64,000 nucleotides of DNA from Cellulophaga sp. HaHa_2_95 (GCF_019278565.1 NZ_CP058988.1:992001-1056000); one strand, 5' to 3'. Positions 36,101-44,851 are shown, numbered from the stretch's first letter. Translations and numbers: made by a program. Notes: generated by a model not told the origin, from the letters alone.

Positions 36101-39100
36101 AGAGCTGTGGCATCATGGAACATGGCTCTCATAGAAACGTCTCCTATTAACCACTGGTCAAAAGATTGATCTAGTACAGTAGCATTTTGAAACATTCTGT
36201 CCATAGAGGTTACATTATTGGTTCGCCAACTGTTTAAAGATTGATTAAAGCTTGTAGCTCCACTAAACATATCAGCCATAGTGGTTACAGCTCTTACATT
36301 CCAACCATCTATATTTTCGTTAAAAGCTATGGCATTTTCAAACATACTTTCCATAGTTCTTACAGATGCAACGTTCCAAGAATTTAAAGATTGGTTAAAA
36401 GCGCTAGCAGCTCTGAACATATCTTCCATTGTAGTTACAAAAGTGGTATTCCAGCTATCTAAATCTTGGTCAAAAAGTGTTGCACCATAAAACATTCCTT
36501 CCATAGTTAATGCTTCGCCAGTCTTCCACATATTTAAGGGTTTATTAAATGCTGCAGCATTTTTAAACATTGCTTCAAAATTGGTCACTACGGCAACATC
36601 CCAATCAAACATTTCTTGGTCATAGACTGTTGCTCCTTCAAACATAGAAGGCATTAAAGTAACAGAACTCACATCCCATGTGTTTAAGGGTTGATTGAAT
36701 GCTATGGCATCTTCAAACATATTACTCATATTGGCAACGGCACTAACTTCCCAATCCTCTAAAGGCTGATTAAATACAGAAGCACCTTCAAACATGCTAG
36801 ACATATTTACAACCGAGTTGACGTCCCAACTATTTAAAGGCATATTAAAACTTACGGCATTACTAAACATAAAAGACATATCAGTAACATTGGTGACACC
36901 CCAACTGTCTATATCTTGATTAAAACTATCCGCACTATAGAACATGCTAGCCATATTTAAAACACTAGTGACATCCCATTGATCAATCGGTTGATCGAAA
37001 GCATCGGCGCCATAAAACATCTCTCTAGTGGTTTGTAATGATAAGGGGTTCCAATTGTTTAAAGCTTGATTAAAAACTGAGGCAGAGCGAAACATGCGAT
37101 ACATAGTGGTTACGGAAGAAACATCCCAAGTATCAATGCTAGCATTGAAAACAGAGGCGTCATAAAACATGCTCTGCATAGTTTCAACCTTAGAAACATC
37201 CCATGAGTCTAGTGGTTGATTAAAAGAATCGGCATTGCTAAACATATAAGACATATCTGTCACATTGCTTACATTCCAAAGATCAATGGCTTGGTTAAAA
37301 TCTTCTGTTCCTGCAAACATGTTTGACATGGTGGTTACACTACTTGTAGTCCAACCTGTTATATCTTGATTAAATTCATCGGAATAAGCAAACATGCTAT
37401 CCATGCTAGTTACAGTACTCACGTCCCAAGTATCTAAGGGTTGATTAAATATGGATGCCGATGAAAACATAGAAGTCATATCTGTAACATTACTCACATT
37501 CCAATTGTTTATATTTCCATTAAATACATTACAGTCATAAAACATTTCAGACATGCTAGTAACATTGGTAAGAGTAGGAACGTCTGTTGCATTATATTCC
37601 ATATTTTCACAGTCATAAAATGCCCGTTGCATTGATTGCCAAACTTGTGATCCCCATTGGTCTATGGAAAGTAGTTTATAAGCATCTCCAGTAGTATATC
37701 TATTGTATGGGGCAGGATATTCACCTATGATAGATACTGTATAAATACCAGGTGTTAAATAGGTATGTGTAATGGAGCCCATTACGTTGTTGTCATATTG
37801 ACCATCTCCCCAATCTATGGAGTAATCATAACTTAACCCCGAATTAGTTCCAATTCTTAATTGATTGCTATCGGAGGTGTATGAATTATCTAAGTTGGTA
37901 TCATAGGTAAGTTTAAATGCGTCTGGACTGTTTACCCAACTTTCAACAACGGTAAAGCTTATTTCGGAGCAACCTGTTGCAGGTCCTTCTGCGTTATACG
38001 GAACTACAGTGACATAAACAGTATCTCCAACAGTAAATTCATTCGTAAAATCTAAACCTACCACATTACCAACATCATAATTATTGGCGGGGGTGCCGCT
38101 AATATTTACGTAACTTCTTGTGCCTCCACGTTCTACTTCTAAGGTAATTCTGTACCCTGTAGCATTTGGTGCTGGATCCCAACGAATATCGCTATTTGCG
38201 GGTGTGAACGTGTCGCCAGAATGTGGCATCGTAATTTGAGTGCACAAAACATAGGAGCAGTTTACATCATCTCCAGAAATAGTCCAACCATGAGCATCAA
38301 TTAAACTTTGTCTTTGTGTCAAAGCATCACAATATTGTAAAGTAGTGGCCCCTAATGTAAGATTTGGTTTCACTGTTTGACCAGACCATGCAATTAAAAT
38401 ATTATCGTAATTTTCTTGAGAAATTCCACTTTCAGAAAGCATTCCTGAGAGGTTGGATACAGCAGATATATCCATACTACCAATATTTTGATTGAAAGAA
38501 AAGGCTCTATAAAACATATTAGCCATATTTGTCACGGAACTTGTGTCCCAGCCACTTATATCTTGATTGAATACAGCTGCGTTACTAAACATGGCATACA
38601 TGTTAGAAACATTGCTAACATCCCAGCCGCTAATGTCTTGGTTAAATGCTTCGGTATAGGAAAACATACCGTACATCGTTGTACCAGTATTAATTACCCA
38701 ATTATCCAAAGGTTGATTGAAAATTTTGGCTCTGTAAAACATTTCTCTAAAACTTACAACATTACTTACATCCCAAGTGTTTAAAGGTTGATTAAAGGCG
38801 GCTGCATCATAGAACATTTTTTCCATGTTAGTAACAGTACTTACAACCCAACCACTTATGTTTTGATTAAAAGCATCTGTATCTTCAAACATACCACTCA
38901 TGTTCTCAACATTGCTCACATCCCAGCCGGTAATGTCTTGATTAAAGTTGGAGTTATCTCTAAACATATTACTCATGTTAGTTACATTAGTTACATTCCA
39001 ACTGTCTAAAGGATAATTGTATGCTTGACCCCAATAGTAACCATCAAACATGCTAGACATATTTATAGCGTTATCTACAATCCATGAATTTAATGGCTGG

Positions 39101-40005
39101 TTAAAATTTCTGTTTCTTTGAAACATACTTGAAAAATTCGTAACCTGTGAAACATCCCAATTACCTATAGATTGATTAAAAATAGAGCTATTGAACATGG
39201 AGGACATATCCGTAACATTGCTAACAATCCAATTGTTTAATGGTCTATTGAAATTTCCTGTACTGTAAAATGTCCCAGACATATTGGTAACGTTAGATAC
39301 AATCCAATTATTGATTTCTTGATTAAAACTACTTGCATTGTAAAACATACGATACATGGTAGTTACTGATGCTGTATTCCAATTATCTAAAGGTTCATTA
39401 AAACTATTGGCGCTATAAAATGTTTCAGACATATCCGTAACGCTACTTGTATCCCATAAATCTAGAGGCCTATTAAATGTGCTACATCCTTTAAAAAGTC
39501 CAGCTAAGTTGGTAATAGTACTTACATCCCAATTATTTACAATACCATTAAAAGAAGTACACCCATAAAACATGTTTTGTAATGTGGCCACTTGTGATAA
39601 ATCTGGAGCGTCAATTAAGTCAAAATTTAAGTTTGTACAGCCATAAAATGCACTTTCCATGCTGAGCCACTCATTAGTACCCCAAGTTAAAATTTCTATT
39701 ATTTTATCTGTATCTCCTTCATCATTGAAATAGATAGCGGGGAAAGTGCCGCTAATACTTATGGTGTATATCCCAGGAGAGGTATAGGTATGTGTAATGT
39801 TTGCAGTAATATTGGAATCAGAACTGCCATCTCCCCAATCTACCATATAATCATAGGTAAATGCGGGGTTAGTGGGGATCTCTATTTGATTTGCTGTAGA
39901 AGAGCCCGTACTCGTCTGTTGTGTGTCCCAAAGTGCCGTAAAATTTTGTCCGAAGAGATTAAAACTTAAAAAAACGAGAATTATCGTGAGTAAATGTTTA
40001 ATCAT
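33181..40005 (-). CDS. Giant T9SS type B-CTD surface protein with BspA and Fn3-like repeats
   Basis: A 2,274-residue protein with a signal peptide (LSFNLFGQ). Order: a PKD-like domain (residues 40-95, VDWGDGSS), 17 BspA/DUF285-type repeats of about 25 residues (114-532, pattern NWDVSNVTNMSxMFxxA), one Fn3-like domain (about 590-690), and a second PKD-like domain (VDWGDGQ-type IDWGDGQY, about 720). Then come 22 more BspA repeats (789-1332), eight tandem Fn3-like repeats (from residue 1386) and a type B sorting domain (last 97 residues, SPNGDGINEFWEI, YNRWG, GTYFF). It is predicted to be exported and displayed by T9SS with PorP/SprF. Adhesion is the likely role; the ligand is unknown. Confidence 0.95.
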   Translation of the reverse strand: MIKHLLTIILVFLSFNLFGQNFTALWDTQQTSTGSSTANQIEIPTNPAFTYDYMVDWGDGSSDSNITANITHTYTSPGIYTISISGTFPAIYFNDEGDTDKIIEILTWGTNEWLSMESAFYGCTNLNFDLIDAPDLSQVATLQNMFYGCTSFNGIVNNWDVSTITNLAGLFKGCSTFNRPLDLWDTSSVTDMSETFYSANSFNEPLDNWNTASVTTMYRMFYNASSFNQEINNWIVSNVTNMSGTFYSTGNFNRPLNNWIVSNVTDMSSMFNSSIFNQSIGNWDVSQVTNFSSMFQRNRNFNQPLNSWIVDNAINMSSMFDGYYWGQAYNYPLDSWNVTNVTNMSNMFRDNSNFNQDITGWDVSNVENMSGMFEDTDAFNQNISGWVVSTVTNMEKMFYDAAAFNQPLNTWDVSNVVSFREMFYRAKIFNQPLDNWVINTGTTMYGMFSYTEAFNQDISGWDVSNVSNMYAMFSNAAVFNQDISGWDTSSVTNMANMFYRAFSFNQNIGSMDISAVSNLSGMLSESGISQENYDNILIAWSGQTVKPNLTLGATTLQYCDALTQRQSLIDAHGWTISGDDVNCSYVLCTQITMPHSGDTFTPANSDIRWDPAPNATGYRITLEVERGGTRSYVNISGTPANNYDVGNVVGLDFTNEFTVGDTVYVTVVPYNAEGPATGCSEISFTVVESWVNSPDAFKLTYDTNLDNSYTSDSNQLRIGTNSGLSYDYSIDWGDGQYDNNVMGSITHTYLTPGIYTVSIIGEYPAPYNRYTTGDAYKLLSIDQWGSQVWQSMQRAFYDCENMEYNATDVPTLTNVTSMSEMFYDCNVFNGNINNWNVSNVTDMTSMFSSASIFNQPLDTWDVSTVTSMDSMFAYSDEFNQDITGWTTSSVTTMSNMFAGTEDFNQAIDLWNVSNVTDMSYMFSNADSFNQPLDSWDVSKVETMQSMFYDASVFNASIDTWDVSSVTTMYRMFRSASVFNQALNNWNPLSLQTTREMFYGADAFDQPIDQWDVTSVLNMASMFYSADSFNQDIDSWGVTNVTDMSFMFSNAVSFNMPLNSWDVNSVVNMSSMFEGASVFNQPLEDWEVSAVANMSNMFEDAIAFNQPLNTWDVSSVTLMPSMFEGATVYDQEMFDWDVAVVTNFEAMFKNAAAFNKPLNMWKTGEALTMEGMFYGATLFDQDLDSWNTTFVTTMEDMFRAASAFNQSLNSWNVASVRTMESMFENAIAFNENIDGWNVRAVTTMADMFSGATSFNQSLNSWRTNNVTSMDRMFQNATVLDQSFDQWLIGDVSMRAMFHDATALNQYFGDWDISGVTNMLNMLDDTALSRENYDNTLIAWSEQTLTPGITLGAATLPYCDAQEERQSMIDTYGWTFSLDVRDCPIPSCTQLLSPLNGAIDVPVNTNITWEHALYAQGYHLTVGTTTGGTDILNNETITNETFYEFTSDFNTGDTVYVTIIPFNDEGDAVEPCIEESFTISNTSATIPNCTTLTLPVDGETDIATDTDLNWTAISNADGYKLTVGTTVGGTDILDNEDVGNSITYDFTSDLEEDTTYYVTITPYNEEGEPIGCSAESVTTEFIPVAPACTSLVSPFNGATNVAISTDLSWNLVPNATGYLVSVGTTTGGIEVANNINVGNMTTYSFTDDLRANRMHYVIITPYNSVGDALGCSEETFTTGDGSPTVPSCTTLTTPLNNATDVAIDSDLNWNLVSDATGYKLTVGTSPSGTDILNNEDVGNTNTYDFTIDFIEATIIYVSITPYNAVGDATGCAEESFTTETLPTVPNCTMLSTPTNTANNIALETDLSWNIVGDATGYILTVGTTSGGTDILNNEDVGNTNTYNFTSDFDEATTIYVTITPYNTVGNATGCAEESFTTLTTPTIPNCTTLAAPLSGANDVAITTDLTWNAVPNATGYKVSVGTTSGGTDILNNENVGNSTSYDFTTNFDETTTVYVTIIPYNTIGDAMGCTEESFTTETLTMIPNCTSLIAPLNGETNVAIDSDLTWNTIANADGYKLTVGTTSGGTDILDNEDVGNINTYAFSTDFEEATTIYVSITPYNAAGDATGCTEESFTTETIIRIPNCTSLTAPTNEAINVATDVSVNWETIINADGYRISMGTTSGGTDILNNEDVGFLTSYELIDNLPFETTIYVTITAYNTFGDAVGCSEESFTTEIEPLIASEYGFSPNGDGINEFWEIKGIENSPDNMVNIYNRWGDLVFTIANYDNQSNVFRGEANKLLKSGAGTLPNGTYFFDIQITGTHNLKKLKGFVVLKR
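33485..35850 (-). repeat. Eight tandem Fn3-like repeats (about 296 bp each)
   Basis: These coding repeats each start with CTxL-type cysteine motifs (for example CTTLTLPVDGETD) and carry GYKLTVGTTSGGTDILNNE and YVTITPYN. A second cysteine follows near the end (GCxEESFTTE), giving each unit two cysteines. DNA identity among units is visible by eye, so copy-number change by recombination is possible. Confidence 0.9.
36010..37640 (-). repeat. Second block of 22 BspA-type repeats (75-bp period)
   Basis: Each 25-residue unit has the pattern W(D/N)V-SxVTxM-xxMF-xxAxxFNQ. I counted 22 units by the MF core. They begin with MQRAFYDC and end in a degenerate unit (MLNMLDDT), followed by the ENYDNTLIAWSEQT capping segment. 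Confidence 0.9.
38410..39665 (-). repeat. First block of 17 BspA-type repeats (75-bp period)
   Basis: This block has the same unit as the second. I counted 17 copies by the MF core, from MESAFYGC to MLSES, with the same capping segment (ENYDNILIAWSGQT) and the same cysteine-containing first units (FYGC). It shows that the PKD-BspA-cap-Fn3 module is duplicated within the protein. Confidence 0.9.
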
Positions 40006-40454
40006 AATAGTGAAATGTAAAAGAAATTGTGGTTGATTTTTTCAAAGATTACAAGGGAGCATCAATTGCAGAAGTATTTGTTGTAAACAAGCAGTTAATA
40101 GCGGTGAACAAGACAAAATTAGTAGAAAGGGTTTTGGTTATTCACCCTGTAAACCGTGAAAATTAGTAGACCTAATGGAATACGTAGTTGCGTTAAGATT
40201 TAATTGATTTGAACCAACAACTTTTTGTAATCAAAAGTACCTTGCCTTTAAAATAAATATTATGAAAATCACTCCACTAATAGGAATGGCAAAATTGTTT
40301 GTCAAAAGCAAGAAAATAAAATTGGTACTTATAGGTGCTCAATTTGGATATATGGGCTATAAATATTTAAAAAGTAGAAAGCGAAAAAGGAATAATCTAA
40401 AAACGTTGAAATCGTAGAAGATTTTAAGTCAGTAATTTTTTAAAACGGTGTTCC
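40006..40454. other. Intergenic region with one small ORF
   Basis: A 449-bp stretch between the giant surface protein (minus) and the exonuclease-family gene (plus). It is AT-rich and contains only the small ORF at 40262-40417. TAATCTTTG on the minus strand (40050-40042) resembles a -7 box with one extra base. No repeats or RNA genes are recognised. Confidence 0.4.
40262..40417 (+). CDS. Small basic membrane protein (51 residues)
   Basis: A short ORF of 51 codons plus stop (start MKITPLIGMA, end KTLKS). It has a single weak hydrophobic segment (about residues 20-32, KLVLIGAQFGYMG), flanked by strongly basic clusters (KSKKIK before, KSRKRKR after). This suggests a membrane-associated peptide with both ends positively charged. 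No family is recognised. It is 37 bp upstream of the exonuclease-family gene, in the same direction, so it may be the first gene of that unit. Evidence is limited to an intact frame and plausible composition. Confidence 0.5.
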   Translation: MKITPLIGMAKLFVKSKKIKLVLIGAQFGYMGYKYLKSRKRKRNNLKTLKS

Positions 40455-41522
40455 ATGAAAATCAAGGTGTTGCTTAGGGTTTTTGGGGTTATTTCAATCC
40501 TCTTGACATTATTTCCATATGTCTCGGCAAACCAATGGTACATTCGGATTTTTGATTTCCCTCACCTTCAGCTTACATTGCTAACGTTAGTAGCACTGCT
40601 AGTCTATTTTCTTAAGTTTAATTTTAGAAATTCTATAGATTACCTCTTTGTGCTTGTTCTAGGACTATGCTTTGTATTTCAGAGTTTGAAAATATATCCA
40701 TACACAGCATTTGCTCGTTATGAGGTTCAGAATTCGAGCCCTTCTGCATCTAATGAACTCAGTATTTACACGGCAAATGTGCTACAAGAGAATAAAAAAA
40801 TAAAAGAGTTATTATCTGATATTAAAAGCAATGATGCAGATCTCATGGTTTTTACAGAAACGAACATTCGATGGATAAATACATTGAAAAAAGAGTTAGC
40901 AGAAACTTACGTGTATACGGTTGAGGTGCCTTTGGAAAATACTTATGGAATGGTACTTTTCTCTAAATTGGAAGCACACAATGCCGACATATATTACATG
41001 GTAGAAGATTCCATTCCTTCAATTCACACACAAATAATCTTGAGAACTAAAGACACCATACAAATCTATGCAATTCACCCAGCACCGCCTGCCCCACAGC
41101 ACAACCCTTCTTCAGTAGACCGGGATGCAGAGATGATGAAAGTTACACGATTAGCTAGAGAATCTAAATTTCCTGTCGTTGTTTTGGGTGATTTTAATGA
41201 TGTTGCCTGGTCTGAGACTACTTCTTTGTTTCAAAAGGTAAGCGGACTTTTAGATTTGCGAAAAGGGAGAGGTTTTTACAGTACCTATAATGCTAAGAGT
41301 TGGTTGATGCGTTGGCCTTTAGATCATGTATTCGCATCGCCTCATTTTAGAATTAAAGAGGTGCATAGGGGGGCAAAAATTGGGTCCGATCATTTTCCAT
41401 TTTATGCTAAGTTTACTTTTGAACCTGAGTTGGCAGCTATGCAAAAGCTACCAGAACCAAGCGACGAAGATCTGAAAACTGCACTTGATCAGATAATAGA
41501 AGAGGAAAAAGAAAACGAATGA
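40455..41522 (+). CDS. Membrane-anchored endonuclease/exonuclease/phosphatase family protein
   Basis: A 355-residue protein. The first 85 or so residues hold three hydrophobic segments, then comes an EEP catalytic domain. ELSIYTANVLQEN (first strand, metal-binding Asn), DLMVFTETNIRW (catalytic Glu), YAIHPAPPAP (His), VVLGDFNDVAWS (Asp/Asn) and KIGSDHFPFYAKF (C-terminal SDH) follow the family order. It could be a phosphodiesterase acting on lipids, cyclic nucleotides or DNA outside the cytoplasm; the sequence does not say which. The acidic tail (EEEKENE) is odd. Its stop codon lies inside a hairpin. Confidence 0.9.
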   Translation: MKIKVLLRVFGVISILLTLFPYVSANQWYIRIFDFPHLQLTLLTLVALLVYFLKFNFRNSIDYLFVLVLGLCFVFQSLKIYPYTAFARYEVQNSSPSASNELSIYTANVLQENKKIKELLSDIKSNDADLMVFTETNIRWINTLKKELAETYVYTVEVPLENTYGMVLFSKLEAHNADIYYMVEDSIPSIHTQIILRTKDTIQIYAIHPAPPAPQHNPSSVDRDAEMMKVTRLARESKFPVVVLGDFNDVAWSETTSLFQKVSGLLDLRKGRGFYSTYNAKSWLMRWPLDHVFASPHFRIKEVHRGAKIGSDHFPFYAKFTFEPELAAMQKLPEPSDEDLKTALDQIIEEEKENE

Positions 41523-41551
41523 TGGTTGATTTTAAAAAAATCAACCATCAT
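41519..41551. terminator. Perfect 15-bp hairpin spanning the stop codon
   Basis: The left arm 41519-41533 (includes ATGATGGTTGATTTT) is a perfect inverted match to the right arm 41537-41551, with a 3-base AAA loop. The upstream stop TGA at 41520-41522 is inside the left arm. No T tract follows on the plus strand, so it may act as a transcript 3' end or as a boundary for the convergent arg operon rather than as a classical terminator. Confidence 0.55.
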
Positions 41552-41596
41552 AAAAAATAATTATAATAACATATATTTGGTTGTTGCGTTGAAATG

Positions 41597-42877
41597 TTAG
41601 GTTATGTCGTCCATTTTTTTACGTATTTCATTTAAGCACAAATTACCCAAGCTGCCTTCATGAGTATGTTTTATATCACGTTTAGGCGTAAACCTACCTT
41701 CGTGAATTTCAGTACCCATTTGTTTGTACGCATCGCGAAAAGGAATGCCACTTAAGACCAATTCATTTAAAGTGTCTACGCTAAATAGATAATCATATTT
41801 AGGGTCTTCCAAAATGTTTTCATTTACTCTAACTTCTTTTAAGCTGAACGTTAAAATTTCTATACAAGCTCTTAAATCTTGAATAGCAGGTACGATTATT
41901 TCTTTTACTAATTGTAAATCTCGGTGATATCCACTAGGTAAATTGGTTAAGATTAGAGCTAATTGATTAGGAACTCCTTGAAGTCTGTTGCATTTACCTC
42001 TCACCAATTCAAAAACATCAGGATTCTTCTTGTGGGGCATAATACTAGAACCTGTAGTGAGCTCATCTGGGAAGGAAATAAAATTAAAGTTCTGACTCAT
42101 ATAAAGGCAAATATCCATTCCCATTTTAGAAAGGGTAGCAGCAACACTACTTATTCCAAACGCAGTAGCTTTTTCTACTTTACCACGTCCCATCTGTGCA
42201 GCAACAACATTGTATTTCAAATTAGCAAAACCCATTTCTTTCGTTGTAAAAGTTCTGTCGACAGGAAAAGAACTACCATAACCGGCAGCACTACCTAAAG
42301 GGTTCTGGTCTGCTATTTTATATGCAGCATCAATAAAATATAAATCGTCTATTAAACTTTCGGCATAGGCAGAAAACCATAGGCCAAAAGAAGACGGCAT
42401 TGCAATTTGTAAATGGGTATATCCAGGAATTAAAACCGACTTATATTTATCAGCTAGATTTAATAGTAAGTCAAAGAGGATTTTTGTTTCAGATTTTATT
42501 TCCGCTAATTCATTCTTTAGATACAAATGCATTGCTACCAAAACCTGATCATTTCTTGAACGCGCTGTATGTATTTTTTTGCCCGTATCACCTAACTTTT
42601 CAGTAAGCACATACTCTATTTTAGAGTGCATATCTTCAAAAGAATCATCAATAACAAATTCTCCTTTTTCAATACTCTCACCAATAGTGGCAAGTTCTTT
42701 TACAAGGCTTTCGGTTTCATCTTTTGTAAGTAAGCCAATTTTGCCTAACATTTTGGCATGTGCTGTAGATGCAACTACATCATATTTAGCTAATAATAAA
42801 TCTAATTCACGATCATTACCTACCGTGAAATGGTCTATTTTTTTATCTGTGCTAAATCCTTTATCCCAAAGTTTCAT
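41597..42877 (-). CDS. argH: Argininosuccinate lyase
   Basis: A 426-residue cytoplasmic enzyme that splits argininosuccinate into arginine and fumarate. It starts at MKLWDKGFSTDKK; a longer frame adds 16 hydrophobic residues that do not fit the family. The signature GSSIMPHKKNPDVFELVR holds the catalytic Ser loop, HTARSRNDQVLVAMHL the substrate-binding segment, and TDVSTHQQ-like loops are replaced by GYTHLQIAMPSSFG. It is the last gene of the arginine/proline operon, 76 bp after the M20 deacylase. Confidence 0.97.
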   Translation of the reverse strand: MKLWDKGFSTDKKIDHFTVGNDRELDLLLAKYDVVASTAHAKMLGKIGLLTKDETESLVKELATIGESIEKGEFVIDDSFEDMHSKIEYVLTEKLGDTGKKIHTARSRNDQVLVAMHLYLKNELAEIKSETKILFDLLLNLADKYKSVLIPGYTHLQIAMPSSFGLWFSAYAESLIDDLYFIDAAYKIADQNPLGSAAGYGSSFPVDRTFTTKEMGFANLKYNVVAAQMGRGKVEKATAFGISSVAATLSKMGMDICLYMSQNFNFISFPDELTTGSSIMPHKKNPDVFELVRGKCNRLQGVPNQLALILTNLPSGYHRDLQLVKEIIVPAIQDLRACIEILTFSLKEVRVNENILEDPKYDYLFSVDTLNELVLSGIPFRDAYKQMGTEIHEGRFTPKRDIKHTHEGSLGNLCLNEIRKKMDDIT

Positions 42878-42953
42878 AATCTTAAGTATTAAGTAATTAG
42901 TATTAAGTACAAAGGTGAATATCAAGCGAAACTCAATAATTTGTACTTAGTAC

Positions 42954-44024
42954 TCAATTCTGTTCAATAAATCCTTCTAAAATTTTAATATACAAATCTA
43001 CGCCTTCTTCAATTTCATTTACATAGATATATTCATCTGCCGAATGGGAGCGGGTACTATCTCCTGGACCTAATTTTAAAGATTGGCAGGTAAGAGCTGC
43101 TTGGTCAGAAAGGGTAGGAGACCCATATGTTTCTCTTCCTAATGCAATTCCTGATTGTACCAAAGCATGGTCTTTATTAATTTTAGACGAGTTTAATTTT
43201 AAACCACGTTCTTGTAAGGTACATGGAGCTTCTTTTTTAAGTAAAGTTGCCACTTCCAAATTGGTATAACAATCATTTACACGAACGTCTACTACTAAAT
43301 CTACTTGTGATGGTACTACATTATGTTGACTTCCAGCTTTGATTTGGGTCACTGTCATTTTTACTTCTCCTAATGCCTCTGATGTTTTTTCAAAGCTATA
43401 GTTTTTAAACCATTCTAGAACTTCAATCGTATTGTAAATTGCATTATCAGTATTGGGGTGAGCCGCATGAGAAGGCGTTCCTTTAACTACCGCATCAAAA
43501 ACCACTAATCCTTTTTCTGCAATAGCTAAATTCATTAACGTAGGTTCGCCTACAATAGCAACGTCTATAGGAGGTAGGGAAGGTAAAAGGCCTCTTAAGC
43601 TATTTACTCCCGCACTTTCTTCTTCTGCAGATGCGACCATTAATATATTATGATTTAAATTTTCAGAAGCGTAAAAATGTGAAAAGGTAGCTAATAGAGA
43701 AACCAAGCAACCTCCAGCATCATTACTGCCTAGTCCATACAATTTACCATCTTCAATATGTGGAAGAAAAGGATCTTTGGTATATGCCTGATTTGGTTTT
43801 ACAGTATCATGATGCGAGTTTAAAAGCAGTGTTGGTTTTGTGTCGTCCCAATGTTTATTTTTCGCATAGACATTATTGTTATCTCTTGTAAATGAAATGT
43901 CAAAGGATGTAAACCAATCTTGAATAGCATCGGCCGTTTTATCTTCTTCACTTGAGAAAGATTGAATGCTGATTAACTGTTTTAGTAAAGTTATTGCTTT
44001 TTCTGTTAGTTGCTGTTGATTCAT
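42954..44024 (-). CDS. argE: M20-family N-acyl-ornithine deacylase
   Basis: A 356-residue zinc peptidase-family enzyme. NSHHDTVKP (metal-binding His, catalytic Asp), GLGSNDAGGCL (bridging Asp), ASAEEESAG (catalytic Glu-Glu) and the C-terminal PTLSDQAALTC and SRSHSADEY-type (TRSHSADEYIY, last His) motifs are in place. In Bacteroidota arginine synthesis it should remove the acetyl or succinyl group from N-acylornithine-derived intermediates. Which acyl group depends on the pathway variant, discussed under argF'. It starts 2 bp after argB ends. Confidence 0.9.
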   Translation of the reverse strand: MNQQQLTEKAITLLKQLISIQSFSSEEDKTADAIQDWFTSFDISFTRDNNNVYAKNKHWDDTKPTLLLNSHHDTVKPNQAYTKDPFLPHIEDGKLYGLGSNDAGGCLVSLLATFSHFYASENLNHNILMVASAEEESAGVNSLRGLLPSLPPIDVAIVGEPTLMNLAIAEKGLVVFDAVVKGTPSHAAHPNTDNAIYNTIEVLEWFKNYSFEKTSEALGEVKMTVTQIKAGSQHNVVPSQVDLVVDVRVNDCYTNLEVATLLKKEAPCTLQERGLKLNSSKINKDHALVQSGIALGRETYGSPTLSDQAALTCQSLKLGPGDSTRSHSADEYIYVNEIEEGVDLYIKILEGFIEQN

Positions 44025-44026
44025 GA

Positions 44027-44851
44027 TTATAGAGTTATTGTGGTAAACAATTGTGCATCTTCTTGTATCATTTCTATATCACCCAAGCATACTTTGTGTA
44101 CGTTATGGTGTAAAGCATGATAGCAATTTTCTAGCTTTGGAAGCATACCGTCTGCAATGATTTCTTGCGCTAACAGTTCTTTATATTTTTCACTGTTGAT
44201 ATGTGTTACAACAGAATTCTCATCTTTAATATCTAAAAGGACTCCTTTTTTCTCGAAGCAATAATACAGTGTAGTCTCAAAGGTATCTCCCATGCCTATC
44301 GCAATTTCAGAAGCTATTGTATCTGCATTGGTATTTAAAATTTGTCCTTGACCATCGTGCGATAATGCGCAAAATACAGGTGTTAAGCCAATTTGTAATA
44401 AGGAGGCAACTAAGGCTGTATTCACGCCGTCTATATCACCTACAAAACCATAATCTATTTCTTTAACAGGGCGTTTATGTGCCTGTATAGCATTCCCGTC
44501 TGCACCGCTAAGTCCTATGGCATTACAGTTCTTTGCTTGTAATTTGGCAACAATAGTTTTGTTGGTTAAACCGCCATATACCATGGTAATAATATCAATA
44601 CTTTCACTATCGGTAATACGCCTACCGTTAACTAATTGTGATTCGACCCCTAGTTTACTCGCTAATTGTGTGGCTAATTTGCCACCACCGTGAACCAAAA
44701 TCTTAGGACCTTCTATTTTAGAAAATAAAGCTAAGAACTTATCAAGTTCACGGGTGTTTTCAATTACATTCCCGCCTATTTTTACAACAGATAAGCTTCT
44801 CTTTTTCTCCCCAAAAGGAAGATTTATATTTTCGGGTGAATTTGACTTCAT
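44027..44851 (-). CDS. argB: N-acetyl/succinyl-glutamate kinase
   Basis: A 274-residue amino-acid-kinase-fold enzyme: VVKIGGNVIE (Lys-Gly phosphate loop, about residue 22), LVHGGGKLATQLASKLG (acylglutamate-binding glycines), VNGRRITD and IGLSGADGNAI. The C-terminal half has the NTNADTIASEIA ATP-binding motif. It phosphorylates N-acylglutamate, the second step of arginine synthesis. It lacks the arginine-feedback N-terminal helix seen in hexameric kinases, so arginine control is probably elsewhere. It is 2 bp from the M20 deacylase. Confidence 0.95.
   Translation of the reverse strand: MKSNSPENINLPFGEKKRSLSVVKIGGNVIENTRELDKFLALFSKIEGPKILVHGGGKLATQLASKLGVESQLVNGRRITDSESIDIITMVYGGLTNKTIVAKLQAKNCNAIGLSGADGNAIQAHKRPVKEIDYGFVGDIDGVNTALVASLLQIGLTPVFCALSHDGQGQILNTNADTIASEIAIGMGDTFETTLYYCFEKKGVLLDIKDENSVVTHINSEKYKELLAQEIIADGMLPKLENCYHALHHNVHKVCLGDIEMIQEDAQLFTTITL

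Noticed and set aside
33888..39009. Several plus-strand ORFs inside the giant surface protein gene
   Set aside because: They are antisense shadows created by the periodic codon pattern of the repeats; they lack start context and plausible composition.
33485..39665. Regular 75-bp and roughly 296-bp repeats resembling a CRISPR or satellite array
   Set aside because: They keep one open frame and encode BspA- and Fn3-like units; no unique spacers or cas genes are present.
41963..42896. Plus-strand ORFs opposite argH (up to 111 residues)
   Set aside because: They lie wholly inside a well-supported gene, resemble no family and have no promoter or ribosome site.
42878..42925. Upstream start for argH adding 16 residues
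   Set aside because: The extra residues are hydrophobic and unlike the family; MKLWDKGF is the normal start.
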